A stretch of DNA of 64,000 nt from Sulfitobacter maritimus. GTDB lineage: Bacteria; Pseudomonadota; Alphaproteobacteria; Rhodobacterales; Rhodobacteraceae. The notes beneath the pieces were generated by a model. It saw only the letters and a program-made list of their open reading frames with translations, searched no databases and was not told the origin of the DNA. The position numbers and the translations under genes are program-made. The stretch is taken from contig NZ_JABVBB010000038.1 in the NCBI RefSeq assembly GCF_013346665.1, forward strand, positions 527,164-591,163. Reading direction: 5' to 3'. Positions 45,564-54,644 of the stretch are shown piece by piece (within the stretch, counting starts at the first letter, position 1; every line of letters starts with the position of its first letter).

Positions 45564-46491
45564 TGCGGAGCATCCTTTCGTAGAGGCGCGGCAAAAGCAC
45601 CGGGGTTAGATACATCGGCAGTTGCCAGCAGCCGATAAAGATCATCAACGGGGCAAGCGTCTCTGACGGGAGAGCGACAAGAAACAACGCGATATTGCGG
45701 TTGCCTGCGCCAATCGCCAGCGGTCCGGCCACTGAATGTAGCGGACCCCGACGCAGCACCAGCAAAGCCGCCGCTTGCAACAGGTAGCTCAGCGCAAAGG
45801 CCAGCGCGGTCCAGCCTGCTACGGCGGCAGGATCGCTGCGCAGAGCGGGGTTGAGCGCGGCCATCAGTCCTACGACGATGATGGAAAACGCCAGCACTGA
45901 CGCCCCGTCCAGCGCTTCGATTTGGCGCGGTGTTGGGCGCGGCAGTAGAACGTGGCGTAGGGTGAAGCCAAGCCCGGTGGCTGCGACAATCACCGCCAAA
46001 AGCCTCAGAGCGGGGGCCACCACATCCGAGGCCGGACCAAGCTGCGGCAGTAGGGCCAGCACTGGCAAGACCGTCAGCGGGAAGGCCGCCGTGCCAAGCA
46101 CCATCAGTTGCATCATCCGCCCCGCATCGAGTCGCAGCAGCAGCGCAAGGTTGACGCTGCCCGTAAGTGCGGGCGCCGCCGAGGCAAGTGTCACCGCCAG
46201 CGCGGCGGGGGTCTGTCCCAGCCCGGCGAGCGCAAAGCCCCCCAGCAGCAACAGTGGCAGCACCGTTTGCAAAGCCAGCACCGACGCCAGCCCCCACCGT
46301 AGATCGCGCGCGGCCCCGGTGGCGGCACGATGGCCGATCCTGAGCGCCGTGAGCGTCAAGAGGATCGCGACCATTTCCGGCAACCATTCTGCCAAGGACG
46401 CCGCAAGACCGGGCAGGCCCAGCCCTGCCAACAGCCCCAGGATCAGGCAAGCGCGCGCATGGCGCGACGCCAACCTCAAGATATACCGCAT
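45556..46491 (-). CDS. BASS-family (bile acid:sodium symporter-like) transporter
   Basis: A 311-residue membrane protein with about ten helices. The segment AIGAGNRNIALFLVALP matches the cross-over region of BASS/SBF carriers, which move organic anions with sodium. It overlaps pxpB by 8 nt and starts 6 nt after dctM, so it belongs to the operon. Two transporters in one operon suggest uptake plus release, or two related substrates. Substrate unknown. Confidence 0.75.
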   Translation of the reverse strand: MRYILRLASRHARACLILGLLAGLGLPGLAASLAEWLPEMVAILLTLTALRIGHRAATGAARDLRWGLASVLALQTVLPLLLLGGFALAGLGQTPAALAVTLASAAPALTGSVNLALLLRLDAGRMMQLMVLGTAAFPLTVLPVLALLPQLGPASDVVAPALRLLAVIVAATGLGFTLRHVLLPRPTPRQIEALDGASVLAFSIIVVGLMAALNPALRSDPAAVAGWTALAFALSYLLQAAALLVLRRGPLHSVAGPLAIGAGNRNIALFLVALPSETLAPLMIFIGCWQLPMYLTPVLLPRLYERMLRND

Positions 46492-46497
46492 CTTGAA

Positions 46498-47814
46498 TCA
46501 CCCCGTAGCCGGACCGCTGCGCAGATTGTCGGGCAGCCATGTGGCGACTTCGGGGAACCAGATCAGGACAAAGACCATAAAGACCATGATTGCGAACATC
46601 GGCAGCGCGGCCTTGGTGATATAGCCCATCTCGTGGTTGGTCATGCCTTGCAGCACAAAGAGGTTGAACCCAATGGGGGGTGTGATCTGCGCCATCTCCA
46701 CGACCACGACGACAAAGATTCCGAACCAGATCAGATCAATGCCCGCGCCACGCACCATCGGCTCGACCACCGCCATGGTGAGAACGACCGAGGAGATGCC
46801 GTCAAGGAACATGCCCAGCACGATGTAAAAGACCAGAAGCGCCATCAACAGTTCAAACCGCGACAGCTCCATCGCCGCGATCCCGTCGGCCAGTGCGCGG
46901 GGCAGACCGGTAAAGCCCATCGAGAGTTTCAGGAACGCCGCACCTGCAAGTATCAGCGCGATCATGGCAGAGGTGCGCATCGCGCCCATCAGGCTCTCGC
47001 GAAAACTATGCCAGTTCAGCGAGCCTTGGAACAGTGCCAGCTTCAGCGAGCCGATAACGCCGATCGCGGCGGCCTCGGTCGCGGTGGCAAAGCCCAGATA
47101 CATTGAGCCGATCACCACCGAGATCAGCGCAAAGACTGGCAGCAGAAAGCGCGAGTTGCGCAGCTTTTCGGCGAAACTCATGTTGGTCTCAACGTCGGGG
47201 TTCCAGTCCTTGGACATGAGGCTGGTTACCGCAACATAGCCCATGAACATCAGCGCCAGCAGCAGGCCCGGCATAACACCGGCAAAGAACAGTTTGGTGA
47301 TGCTTTCATTCACCGTCACGCCGTAAACGATCAGCGCCAGCGAAGGCGGGATCATCAGCCCCAGTGTCGCGGCTCCGGCTAAGGTGCCGATAATCATCTT
47401 TTCAGGGTAATTGCGCGCCCGAAGCTCGGGGATCGACATTTTGCCCACGGTTGTCAGCGTCGCGGCGGAGGAACCGGAGACGGCGGCAAAGACCGTACAA
47501 CCGACGATATTGGTATGCACCAACCCGCCGGGCAGTTTGGCCAGCCAAGGCGACAACCCGCGGAACATATCCTGCGAAAGCCGCGTACGGTAAAGGATTT
47601 CGCCCATCCAGACAAAGAGCGGCAGGGCGGTAAGCGTCCAACTGGACGAACTCGCCCAGATCGTGGTGATCATGGTGTCGCCCACGGGCCGCGTGGTGAA
47701 AAGCTCCATCCCGACCCAAGCGACGCCCATCAGCGCGAGCCCGACCCAAACACCGGTGCCAAGCAGGAAAAACAGGACGATCAGAAACAGGGTAATCGCA
47801 TAAATCTCGGTCAT
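46498..47814 (-). CDS. TRAP transporter large permease (DctM)
   Basis: The 438-residue, 12-helix subunit of a sodium-driven TRAP importer. It has the DctM signature (GGLVHTNIVGCTVFAAVSGSSAATLTTVGKMSIPELRARNYPEKM). ATG 47814 is chosen (MTEIYAITLFLIVLFF) with GGGGAA upstream, 4 nt from the dctQ stop. Between the small permease and the BASS-like gene in the operon. Confidence 0.94.
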   Translation of the reverse strand: MTEIYAITLFLIVLFFLLGTGVWVGLALMGVAWVGMELFTTRPVGDTMITTIWASSSSWTLTALPLFVWMGEILYRTRLSQDMFRGLSPWLAKLPGGLVHTNIVGCTVFAAVSGSSAATLTTVGKMSIPELRARNYPEKMIIGTLAGAATLGLMIPPSLALIVYGVTVNESITKLFFAGVMPGLLLALMFMGYVAVTSLMSKDWNPDVETNMSFAEKLRNSRFLLPVFALISVVIGSMYLGFATATEAAAIGVIGSLKLALFQGSLNWHSFRESLMGAMRTSAMIALILAGAAFLKLSMGFTGLPRALADGIAAMELSRFELLMALLVFYIVLGMFLDGISSVVLTMAVVEPMVRGAGIDLIWFGIFVVVVVEMAQITPPIGFNLFVLQGMTNHEMGYITKAALPMFAIMVFMVFVLIWFPEVATWLPDNLRSGPATG

Positions 47815-47818
47815 GGCG

Positions 47819-48343
47819 TCATTCCCCGAAGCTTTGATCGACAAGATCACGGGTGACGCGGTGGTCGCCCTTAAAGATGAGATGCAAAAGGTTGTCCGTC
47901 AGCGCGATGGCCAGAATGCCGCCGCCGATCACCATGACGGATTGCGGTATCCACAAGGCCGTGGCGTCTTGGTCTTGGCTCACCTCGTTAAACTTCCACG
48001 ACCAATAGACAAACCAATAGGCATAGTAGGTAAAGTACCACGCGACCGCCGCCGCCACGGCGAAACACCAGATGTCGAGCAGGCGGCGTCCTTTGTTGCT
48101 CAAGGCGTTCACAAGGATTGACACGCGAATGTGCGAGCCGCGGTTCAGGGCATTGGCAAAGGCAAGGAAGCTGGCCCCAGCCATGGCATAGCCGGCATAG
48201 CTGGCTGCACCCGGAAAGACATTGCCGCTCCAACGGGCGACCATCTGCGCGACGATCAAGGTGAGAATGGCCACAAGGCAAAGCGCCGCCAGCGCCCCCG
48301 CCCCGGTGTAAAGCCCATCTAATAGTCTGCGCACTGTCTTCAT
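47819..48343 (-). CDS. TRAP transporter small permease (DctQ)
   Basis: A 174-residue, four-helix DctQ subunit with the conserved SYAGYAMAGASFLAFANALNRGSHIRVSIL region between the first pair of helices. It pairs with the DctM subunit downstream. A hairpin separates it from the binding-protein gene upstream. Confidence 0.92.
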   Translation of the reverse strand: MKTVRRLLDGLYTGAGALAALCLVAILTLIVAQMVARWSGNVFPGAASYAGYAMAGASFLAFANALNRGSHIRVSILVNALSNKGRRLLDIWCFAVAAAVAWYFTYYAYWFVYWSWKFNEVSQDQDATALWIPQSVMVIGGGILAIALTDNLLHLIFKGDHRVTRDLVDQSFGE

Positions 48344-48376
48344 CCGACCCTCCCTAGATCATGCCCCGCCACGAAT

Positions 48377-48399
48377 GCGGCGGCCCAAAGAGCCGCCGC
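48377..48399 (-). terminator. Hairpin between TRAP binding protein and small permease
   Basis: GCGGCGGC-CCAAAGA-GCCGCCGC lies just after the binding-protein stop. As with the hairpin at 3202-3227, the likely effect is partial attenuation or mRNA stabilisation, leaving excess binding protein. Confidence 0.45.
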
Positions 48400-48410
48400 C
48401 GGTTTTGCGA

Positions 48411-49400
48411 TTATTCTGCCGACTTGTAGCTGTCGATAATCGCCTGACCGTCTTCGCCTGCGGATTCGAGCCATTCTTGGGTCATGGTCTCACCCACTTC
48501 GCGCAGGCCGGACATCAGCTCTTCGCTCGCAGGCTCAACCTTCATGCCGCCTTCGCGCAGCCCGTCATAGGTGAACTGGGTGTAGTCCTTGGAAGCTTGC
48601 AGGCCACGCTCTTCGGCCTCAGCCGCACAGCTGGTGATTGCCTCTTTGTTGGCGTCAGAGACATCGGCCCAAACATCGGCGTTGATCATCACGTAGTTGC
48701 GCGGCAGCCATGCGTCGACTTCGTAGAAATGCGTGAGGCTTTCCCAGACCTTCTGGTCATAGCCGGTGGCACCTGAGGAGATCATCGACTCGGCCACGCC
48801 GGTGGCAAAGGCTTGGCTGACTTCGGCTGCTTCAATCGTGACGGGCGACATGCCGGTCAGTTCGGCCAGACGCGCGGTGGTGTTGTTGTAGGAGCGGAAC
48901 TTGACGCCCTTCATGTCCTCCACCGAGTCGACTTCTTTCTTGAAGTAGAGCCCTTGGGGCGGCCATGGCACGTTATAAAGCAGGACGAGGTTCTGCTCTT
49001 CGAGCACGGATTCAACCTTGGGCTTGGCGGCTTCCCACAGTTTCGCGCTGTCTTCAAAGGAGGGCGCGAGGAAGGGGATGGAATCAAAGCCAAAGATCGC
49101 GTTTTCGTTCTGGTGGCCCGAAAGCAGACGCTCGCCCAGTTGCACCTGACCGGTCTGGATCGCGCGTTTGATGTCCGCACCCGCGAACAGTGCGCCGCCC
49201 GGATGCACGGTGATCTCAATCTCGCCGCCGGTCTTCTCGCTCACACATTCAGCGAATTGCACGCCGTTTTCAGAATGGAAGTTCGAGGCCGAATAGGCCA
49301 TCGGCATGTCCCATTTCTCCGCCGCGAAGGCAGGCATGGCCGCGCCCAAGGTCAGAGCTGTGGTGGCCGCGCCGGCCATCAATCTTGCTGTCAGTGTCAT
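48411..49400 (-). CDS. TRAP transporter substrate-binding protein (DctP)
   Basis: A 329-residue periplasmic receptor. ATG 49400 has CTAGGGAGAAA upstream and starts a clear signal peptide (MTLTARLMAGAATTALTLG, cleavage AFA|AE after residue 26). The mature part has HPGGALFAGADIKRAIQTGQVQLGE and the organic-anion Arg region KFRSYNNTTARLAELTG, VEAAEVSQAFATGVAESMISS. The frame extends far upstream, but that part is leader only. The neighbouring pxp genes point to 5-oxoproline or a related amino-acid derivative as ligand (inference). Confidence 0.92.
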   Translation of the reverse strand: MTLTARLMAGAATTALTLGAAMPAFAAEKWDMPMAYSASNFHSENGVQFAECVSEKTGGEIEITVHPGGALFAGADIKRAIQTGQVQLGERLLSGHQNENAIFGFDSIPFLAPSFEDSAKLWEAAKPKVESVLEEQNLVLLYNVPWPPQGLYFKKEVDSVEDMKGVKFRSYNNTTARLAELTGMSPVTIEAAEVSQAFATGVAESMISSGATGYDQKVWESLTHFYEVDAWLPRNYVMINADVWADVSDANKEAITSCAAEAEERGLQASKDYTQFTYDGLREGGMKVEPASEELMSGLREVGETMTQEWLESAGEDGQAIIDSYKSAE

Positions 49401-49438
49401 TTGGTTTCTCCCTAGTTTTTTCATGGTCGCGTCCGGCA

Positions 49439-50680
49439 TTAGCTGCCGAAACGCTGGGGGTGATACGGGGCAAGATCCGTGTTTGACGGCTGTCCCGTGA
49501 TCAATCCGGCGATCAGTCGGCCCGTTTTCGGCCCGCCCGTCAACCCGATGTGGTGATGCCCGAAGGCCGTATAGACCCGGCTTGTCCCGATCTGCCCGAT
49601 AAGAGGCAGAGAGTCGCTGGGGGCGGGACGGTGGCCCAGCCATTCGATTTCTTGCGTGGCGGTGAGATGGGGGAAGGCCGCTTTGGCCTGACGCCGCAGC
49701 AGCGCGAGCGGTGCTTTTGAGGCACCTGCCTTTAACCCGCCAAACTCCACGATCCCGGCGCAGCGCAGCCCTTCGGCCATCGGTGTCGCAACGAATTTCC
49801 CCGCAGCCATCATGGTCGGGCGGGATGGGCCGCCTTGGGCGTCTTTGTAAACGATGTGATAGCCGCGCTCAGATTCCAGCGGGACGTTGACGCCCAGCTT
49901 GCGCATTAGCGGTTTTGACCAGACCCCGGTGGCGAGCAGCACGTCGTCACAAGGCAGGGGGCCGTCGCTGGTCAGGACTGCTGTGACCTTTTCGTCAACA
50001 ACCTCAATATCCTGAACCTCTGCCTGTCGGATGCTGCCGCCCATTCCCTTAAACGCCTTGGCCAGCGCGCGGACGTAGCCGCCGGGGTCAGCGATGAAGC
50101 CATGGTCAGCCAGCCGGGCAAGGCAGGTGATCTCAGGGCCAAAGGCGGGGTCGAATTCCTGCACCGCGCCGCCTTCGATAAGCTCCGGCACGAAGCCCGC
50201 ATCGCGGCGCAACGCCCAAGTGTAGCGCTCGGCCTCAAAGGCCGCGCGGTTGGTATAGGCAAAGCAATAGTCACTGCCGCGGACCCAATCCTCTAGCCCC
50301 AGATCAGCGCAGAGGGCTTTGTGCTGGGCCACACTGTCGCTGACAATAGGCGCCAGCCCACGCGAGATGCGGCGGGTGTCGCTGTCATTGGCATGGCCCA
50401 TGTAGCGGCGCAGCCAAGGCAGCAGACGCGGGACATAGGGCCAACGGAGGAACAGCGGAAATTCTGGATCACGCAGCATGCCGGGGGCTTTGCGCAGCAG
50501 ACCCGGCCCGGTGACTGGGGCCACCCCACTGGCTGCCAAGACACCGCCGTTGCCATGGGAGGTGCCGCGCCCCGGCTCAGCGCGGTCCAGCAGGGTCACC
50601 CGCGCGCCGGCACGGCGCAGCCAGATCGCGGCGGAGACGCCGACGATGCCCGCGCCGATCACGATGACATGCTGGGTCAT
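49439..50680 (-). CDS. FAD-dependent D-amino-acid-dehydrogenase-like oxidoreductase
   Basis: A 413-residue DadA-family flavoprotein. The FAD motif is IVIGAGIVGVSAAIWLRRAGARVTLLDRAEPG at the N-terminus, and the C-terminal FAD contact is TAFGHHHIGLTGGPKTGRL. DadA-type enzymes oxidise D-amino acids (or N-substituted amino acids) at the membrane. It is the first gene of the leftward operon with the TRAP and pxp genes, divergent from the racemase-like gene. Substrate not known; D-proline or D-glutamate derivatives are candidates. Confidence 0.87.
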   Translation of the reverse strand: MTQHVIVIGAGIVGVSAAIWLRRAGARVTLLDRAEPGRGTSHGNGGVLAASGVAPVTGPGLLRKAPGMLRDPEFPLFLRWPYVPRLLPWLRRYMGHANDSDTRRISRGLAPIVSDSVAQHKALCADLGLEDWVRGSDYCFAYTNRAAFEAERYTWALRRDAGFVPELIEGGAVQEFDPAFGPEITCLARLADHGFIADPGGYVRALAKAFKGMGGSIRQAEVQDIEVVDEKVTAVLTSDGPLPCDDVLLATGVWSKPLMRKLGVNVPLESERGYHIVYKDAQGGPSRPTMMAAGKFVATPMAEGLRCAGIVEFGGLKAGASKAPLALLRRQAKAAFPHLTATQEIEWLGHRPAPSDSLPLIGQIGTSRVYTAFGHHHIGLTGGPKTGRLIAGLITGQPSNTDLAPYHPQRFGS

Positions 50681-50843
50681 TTTTGCAGCCCTTCGATTTT
50701 ACGTCGCACCATCTCACGCTCCCTTTCCGGCATCTTTACACAAAAAACCATCACGTCAACAAAATGCTGATAAAATGCCATCGTTCTGGTTTGGCTTGTT
50801 TCGCGTCGCCCGCAAAGGCACCCTACGCCCAAACGGAGGGCAT

Positions 50844-51539
50844 ATGACAAACGAGACAGGCGCGCGGCTGGGGATACTCATGCTCGATACGCGGTTCCCT
50901 CGCATTCTGGGTGACGTGGGCAATGCGGGCAGTTGGTCCTTTCCGGTGCGCTATGCCGTGGTGCCGGGGGCGACACCTGACGCCATTGTTTGTGATGAGA
51001 TCGAGCCCTTTGTGCAGGCGTTCATCACAGCAGGGCGGGAATTGGTTGCAGAGGGCTGCACTGGCATTGCCACCACTTGCGGGTTCTTGGCGTTGATCCG
51101 ACCCCGTTTGGCCGAGGCACTGGACGTGCCGGTTGCCGCCTCTGCGTTAGAGCAAGCGGGGCAGATTGCGGCCTGTCTGCCGCCGGGCCAGAGGGTGGGG
51201 ATTTTGACGATCTCTGCCAGCACGCTCTCGCCCGCCCATCTGCGCGCGGCAGGGGTGCCTGACGGTAGCCCGGTCATGGGGATGGAAGCCAGCAGTTTCG
51301 CCCGGACGATCCTTGGCAATCATGCGGACCTCGATGTGCCGCGGGCGCGGGTGGATATGGTGCAGGCGGCACAGCGGTTGGTGGAGACCCATGCGGATGT
51401 CGGCGCGATCCTGTTGGAATGCACGAATATGGTGCCATATGCCGCCGACATCGCGGCGGCGGCCGGGCGGCCTGTGTATTCGATTCACAGCTATCTAAAC
51501 TGGTTTCACGCAGGATTGCTGCCGCCCCGTTTCGCCTAA
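50844..51539 (+). CDS. Asp/Glu/hydantoin racemase family protein
   Basis: A 231-residue protein of the aspartate/glutamate/hydantoin racemase superfamily. The two active-site cysteines are in TTCGFLAL (about residue 75) and LLECTNMVPY (about 192), as expected for a cofactor-independent racemase. ATG 50844 has CGGAGGG before it. It is divergent from the DadA-like/TRAP/pxp operon, so it probably racemises or isomerises the imported compound. Its stop overlaps the ycaQ-family stop by 4 nt. Confidence 0.82.
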   Translation: MTNETGARLGILMLDTRFPRILGDVGNAGSWSFPVRYAVVPGATPDAIVCDEIEPFVQAFITAGRELVAEGCTGIATTCGFLALIRPRLAEALDVPVAASALEQAGQIAACLPPGQRVGILTISASTLSPAHLRAAGVPDGSPVMGMEASSFARTILGNHADLDVPRARVDMVQAAQRLVETHADVGAILLECTNMVPYAADIAAAAGRPVYSIHSYLNWFHAGLLPPRFA

Positions 51540-52750
51540 AGTGGTGCGCGCAGCCAGCCATCGGCAAAACACAGGCGGCTTACTCCGGCCAGCGGGAGGA
51601 GGCGTTGCAACTCTGCCTCAAACGCGGCCTGCCGTCCTTTACCCCAGCGGATGCCCCGCTCGGGCCATAGGGCGGTGATGCGCAACTCATCTATGTCACG
51701 ATGCGCTTTCATATCGACCCTTCCCACCAGCCTGTCGCTCTGGAGCAGCGGAAAGACATAGTAGCCGTATGTGCGCTGCGCCTCTGGCACAAAGACCTCG
51801 ATCCGGTAGTCAAAGCCGAAAAGCCGTGCTGCGCGTTTGCGGTCGCGCAGGGCTGGGTCGAAGGGGCTGAGCACCCGCAGACGTTTGGGTGGATCGCGGG
51901 TGAGGACAGGGTCATCGGCCCAGCCGGGGCGGATAAAGGCGGGGCGCAGGCTGCCGTCGGCGGCCTCCACGTCGATCTCTTCCAGCCGCCCTGCGCTTTG
52001 CTCTGCCGCGCACCAGCTCCGCGCCTCAGTAGGAGAGATATGCGCCCAGAAAGCCGCCAACTCGCCCGCCGTGGCAAAGCCCAAACGCGCCAGCGCTTGG
52101 TCGCAGCACCAGTTGATTGTCTGTTCGGTATCGGGGGCATGCGTCGGATCACGCAGCGCGGCAGGCACGACCCGTTCGGTCAGATCATAACGCTTGCGAA
52201 ACCCTTCGCGCCCGGCCACCGCCAAGGCCCCACTGCGCCAAAGATACTCCAGCGCGGTTTTCGACGGATGCCATTGCCACCAGCCCCCGGAGCTGCGCGG
52301 CTCATCCCGGCCCACGTCCGATGAAGTGACGCTGCCCTCCGCGCGGACCTGCGCCAGCACGCTCTGCAACTGCGCTTCGAAATCATGGCGCTGCCAATCC
52401 TTCCAGCGGCCCAGCAGCTTCGCCGCATCGCGCTCACGGCGCAGATGCCAATAAGGGTAAAATTCCATCGGGATGACGGCGGCGTCATGGGTCCAATGCT
52501 CAAACAGCGCATGGTCTTTTTCGTAAAGCCGCTTGAGCGCGTCGGGACGATAGCGCGGACGCCGGGCGAAAAGGATTAGGTCATGCGCCCGCGCCACCGT
52601 GTTGATGCTGTCGAGCTGCACAAAGCCCAGATCCCGGATCAGCTTGAGCAGCGCGGCGCCCTTGGCCGGGCCCTGTGGCGGGTCGGACAACAGGTGACGC
52701 ACCAGAAACAACCGCCGCGCGGCGGCGTTGCCGAGGCGCGCGCGGCTCAC
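51536..52750 (-). CDS. YcaQ/AlkZ-family winged-helix DNA glycosylase
   Basis: A 404-residue HTH_42 (AlkZ/YcaQ-like) protein. The catalytic Gln-x-Asp/Gln motif is seen as VQLDSINTVARAHDLILFAR near residues 42-60. The E. coli homologue YcaQ excises bases at crosslinks and N7-alkylated lesions. It starts inside the LacI stop codon (ATGA), an unusual pairing of a repair enzyme with a sugar-type regulator. Confidence 0.83.
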   Translation of the reverse strand: MSRARLGNAAARRLFLVRHLLSDPPQGPAKGAALLKLIRDLGFVQLDSINTVARAHDLILFARRPRYRPDALKRLYEKDHALFEHWTHDAAVIPMEFYPYWHLRRERDAAKLLGRWKDWQRHDFEAQLQSVLAQVRAEGSVTSSDVGRDEPRSSGGWWQWHPSKTALEYLWRSGALAVAGREGFRKRYDLTERVVPAALRDPTHAPDTEQTINWCCDQALARLGFATAGELAAFWAHISPTEARSWCAAEQSAGRLEEIDVEAADGSLRPAFIRPGWADDPVLTRDPPKRLRVLSPFDPALRDRKRAARLFGFDYRIEVFVPEAQRTYGYYVFPLLQSDRLVGRVDMKAHRDIDELRITALWPERGIRWGKGRQAAFEAELQRLLPLAGVSRLCFADGWLRAPL

Positions 52751-53781
52751 CCCCGGCGGCGGCGCAGAGTATCGCCGAGCGACAGGGTCGGGGTCAGCGT
52801 GATCTGGGTCTGCATATCGGAGTCCGGCTCGGGCTGGGTCTGGTTAAGGATAATCCGCGCCGCCGCTTGCCCGATCTCGTTCCGGCAGGCGTCCATCGTT
52901 GCCAACTGGCGTGGCAGACCTTGCAGCAGTTCGACGTTGTTAAACCCGGCGAGGCCGATCTGACCGGGAATATCGATGCCTTGGTCCAGCAAATGCAGCA
53001 ACCCGCCCGCGCCGATCATGTCATTCGAGTAGTAGAGGAAATCGAGATCCGGCGAACGTTCCAGCATTTCCTGCGTCATCTCGCGCCCCTTGGCCAGCGC
53101 GGAGCCGCCGGAGTAGAAGGCACGATCCTCAATCTCGACCCCTGCTTTGGCGAGCCCTTCGGTAAAGCCTTCGAAGCGTTTGCGTGCGCGGTGGTCCAGC
53201 GGCATTTTCGTGCCCATGAAGCCGATCCGCTCATAGCCTTCGCGCAGGATCGCCTGCGCCATCTCGCGCCCGGCACGGCGGTGTGAAATACCCACCATCG
53301 CGTCGACGGGCTTGCCGTCGGTGTCCATGATCTCCACCACCGGAATGCCCGCATTGCGCAGCATGGCGCGGGTGGCCTCCGAATGCTCCAACCCGGCGAT
53401 GATCACGCCGGAAGGTCGCCATGAGAGCATCTCGTAGAGCACACGCTCTTCTTTCTCGGGCAGATAGTCCGTCACCCCCACGACCGGCTGGAGCGGCGTA
53501 TCCTCAAGCACTTGGTTCACGCCGTTGAGCACCTCGGGGAAAACCATGTTGCCAAGCGAGGGGATAATGACCGCCACAAGGTTCACCCGCTGGCTGGCCA
53601 AAGAGCCGGCGATCTGGTTCGGCACATAGCCAAGTGACTTGGCCGCCGCGAGCACCCGGTCGCGGGTGGCGTCAGAGACATCGCCCCGTTTGCGCAGGAC
53701 GCGGCTGACCGTCATCTCGGAAACGCCACAAGCATCAGATACATCGCGCAGGGTCAGCGGGCGTTTGGGAGGGGTGCTCAA
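52747..53781 (-). CDS. LacI-family transcriptional regulator, TTG start
   Basis: A 344-residue repressor with an N-terminal LacI HTH (TLRDVSDACGVSEMTVSRVLRKRGDVSDATRDRVLAAAKSLGYVPN) and a sugar-binding-like periplasmic fold. It is closest in style to GntR/gluconate-type LacI members. The TTG at 53781 is taken as start because CAGGAAAACC precedes it and the HTH starts 10 residues later; an ATG 90 nt upstream would add an unlikely leader. It is coupled to the downstream YcaQ-like gene. Targets unknown. Confidence 0.85.
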   Translation of the reverse strand: MSTPPKRPLTLRDVSDACGVSEMTVSRVLRKRGDVSDATRDRVLAAAKSLGYVPNQIAGSLASQRVNLVAVIIPSLGNMVFPEVLNGVNQVLEDTPLQPVVGVTDYLPEKEERVLYEMLSWRPSGVIIAGLEHSEATRAMLRNAGIPVVEIMDTDGKPVDAMVGISHRRAGREMAQAILREGYERIGFMGTKMPLDHRARKRFEGFTEGLAKAGVEIEDRAFYSGGSALAKGREMTQEMLERSPDLDFLYYSNDMIGAGGLLHLLDQGIDIPGQIGLAGFNNVELLQGLPRQLATMDACRNEIGQAAARIILNQTQPEPDSDMQTQITLTPTLSLGDTLRRRRG

Positions 53782-53927
53782 TTTGGTTTTCCTGTTTGTC
53801 TTTTCACCAGTTTGCGCGAAGCGCGGCGCACGATCAAGCGCTGCCGCCAGCCTGCCGCTCCACTGCGCCAATCGGTTGCCATTCTGCCGATGACATCACC
53901 CCCCGTTTGCGCTAAACGGCCCCTGTC

Positions 53928-54004
53928 GGCCCCGTGGCTCAACTGGATAGAGCAGCCCCCTCCTAAGGGGCAGGTTGCAGGTTCGAATCCTGCCGGGGTC
54001 GCCA
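53928..54004 (+). tRNA. tRNA-Arg (anticodon CCT)
   Basis: A 77-nt tRNA. The acceptor GGCCCCG pairs with CGGGGTC (one G-U), the anticodon stem-loop is GCCCC-CTCCTAA-GGGGC with anticodon CCT, the T-loop is GGTTCGAATCC, and CCA is encoded at 54002-54004. A 255-bp stretch of less GC-rich, gene-free DNA follows up to the DUF6522 gene. Confidence 0.96.
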
Positions 54005-54259
54005 AGAGTAATATGATTATTACAGCGCTCTACGGACCTCTTGGCAGTTACGCCCTTTCGGCGCACATGGGTCAAGCGGACATTCTGGGGGATGATGGAG
54101 GGATCGCACCTAAGCGGGGTTCGAAGAGTTGTGAGTGTGCCGCGTACCGTAAGACGATAGAGATGAAAGCGCTGGCGCGACGAATAAGGCTCTTGGCTAC
54201 AAGCATGAATTTTGGAGTGCCACGCAACACTGCTATTAGGCCATTCGATCGGAGGCGTT

Positions 54260-54514
54260 ATGAAAGTTGAAATGCAAGACGGGCAACCGGTCATTGACGC
54301 AGGCGATCTTGGCCCGTTGTTGGGGTTAGAGCCTGCGGTGGTCCAAGAGAAGATGCGTCGCGGTGAGATTACCAGCCGCTATGAAACCGGGACTGACGAA
54401 GATGCCGGACGTTTTCGGCTTACGTTCTTTTACGCTGGAGCACGACTGCGGCTGACCTGTGCGGAGGACGGGACGGTGATCCATCGCAGCAAAACGACAG
54501 TTGCAGAGAAGTGA
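54260..54514 (+). CDS. DUF6522-family protein
   Basis: An 84-residue protein with the layout VIDAGDLGPLLGLEPAVVQEKMRRGEITSRYETGTDEDAGRFRLTFFYAGARLRLT, which I recognise as DUF6522. Such genes are often close to nitrite/NO-metabolism genes in this bacterial group (from memory). ATG 54260 has GGAGGCG before it; a longer frame from 54212 has none. It starts the low-oxygen/denitrification module. Biochemical role unknown. Confidence 0.75.
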   Translation: MKVEMQDGQPVIDAGDLGPLLGLEPAVVQEKMRRGEITSRYETGTDEDAGRFRLTFFYAGARLRLTCAEDGTVIHRSKTTVAEK

Positions 54515-54572
54515 GGGGGTGGAAGCCTCGACACTGCTGATACGACCGCGACGAAGGCATTTTTTGCGGACT

Positions 54573-54586
54573 TTGCGCTCGGACAA
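54573..54586 (+). promoter_or_regulatory. NnrR-type box upstream of the nnrU unit
   Basis: TTGCG-CTCG-GACAA matches TTGCG-N4-CGCAA at the left half and at 8 of 10 fixed positions overall. Its centre is 65 bp before the small ORF at 54645, consistent with an activator at about -41.5 and a short leader. Confidence 0.5.
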
Positions 54587-54644
54587 GTTTGACTGCGATG
54601 ACCGATGGTACGGGGGCTGACGAGGTTGGCACAAAGGGTGCATC

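Noticed and set aside
54210..54250. A possible NnrR box before the DUF6522 gene (TTGG...GCAA)
   Set aside because: The half-sites are 10 rather than 8 bases apart and one is degenerate, so spacing does not fit a Crp-family dimer.
53928..54260. tRNA-Arg as the attachment site of a denitrification island
   Set aside because: A tRNA beside accessory genes is suggestive, but no integrase, second tRNA 3' end copy or clear boundary is visible. The module may be native.
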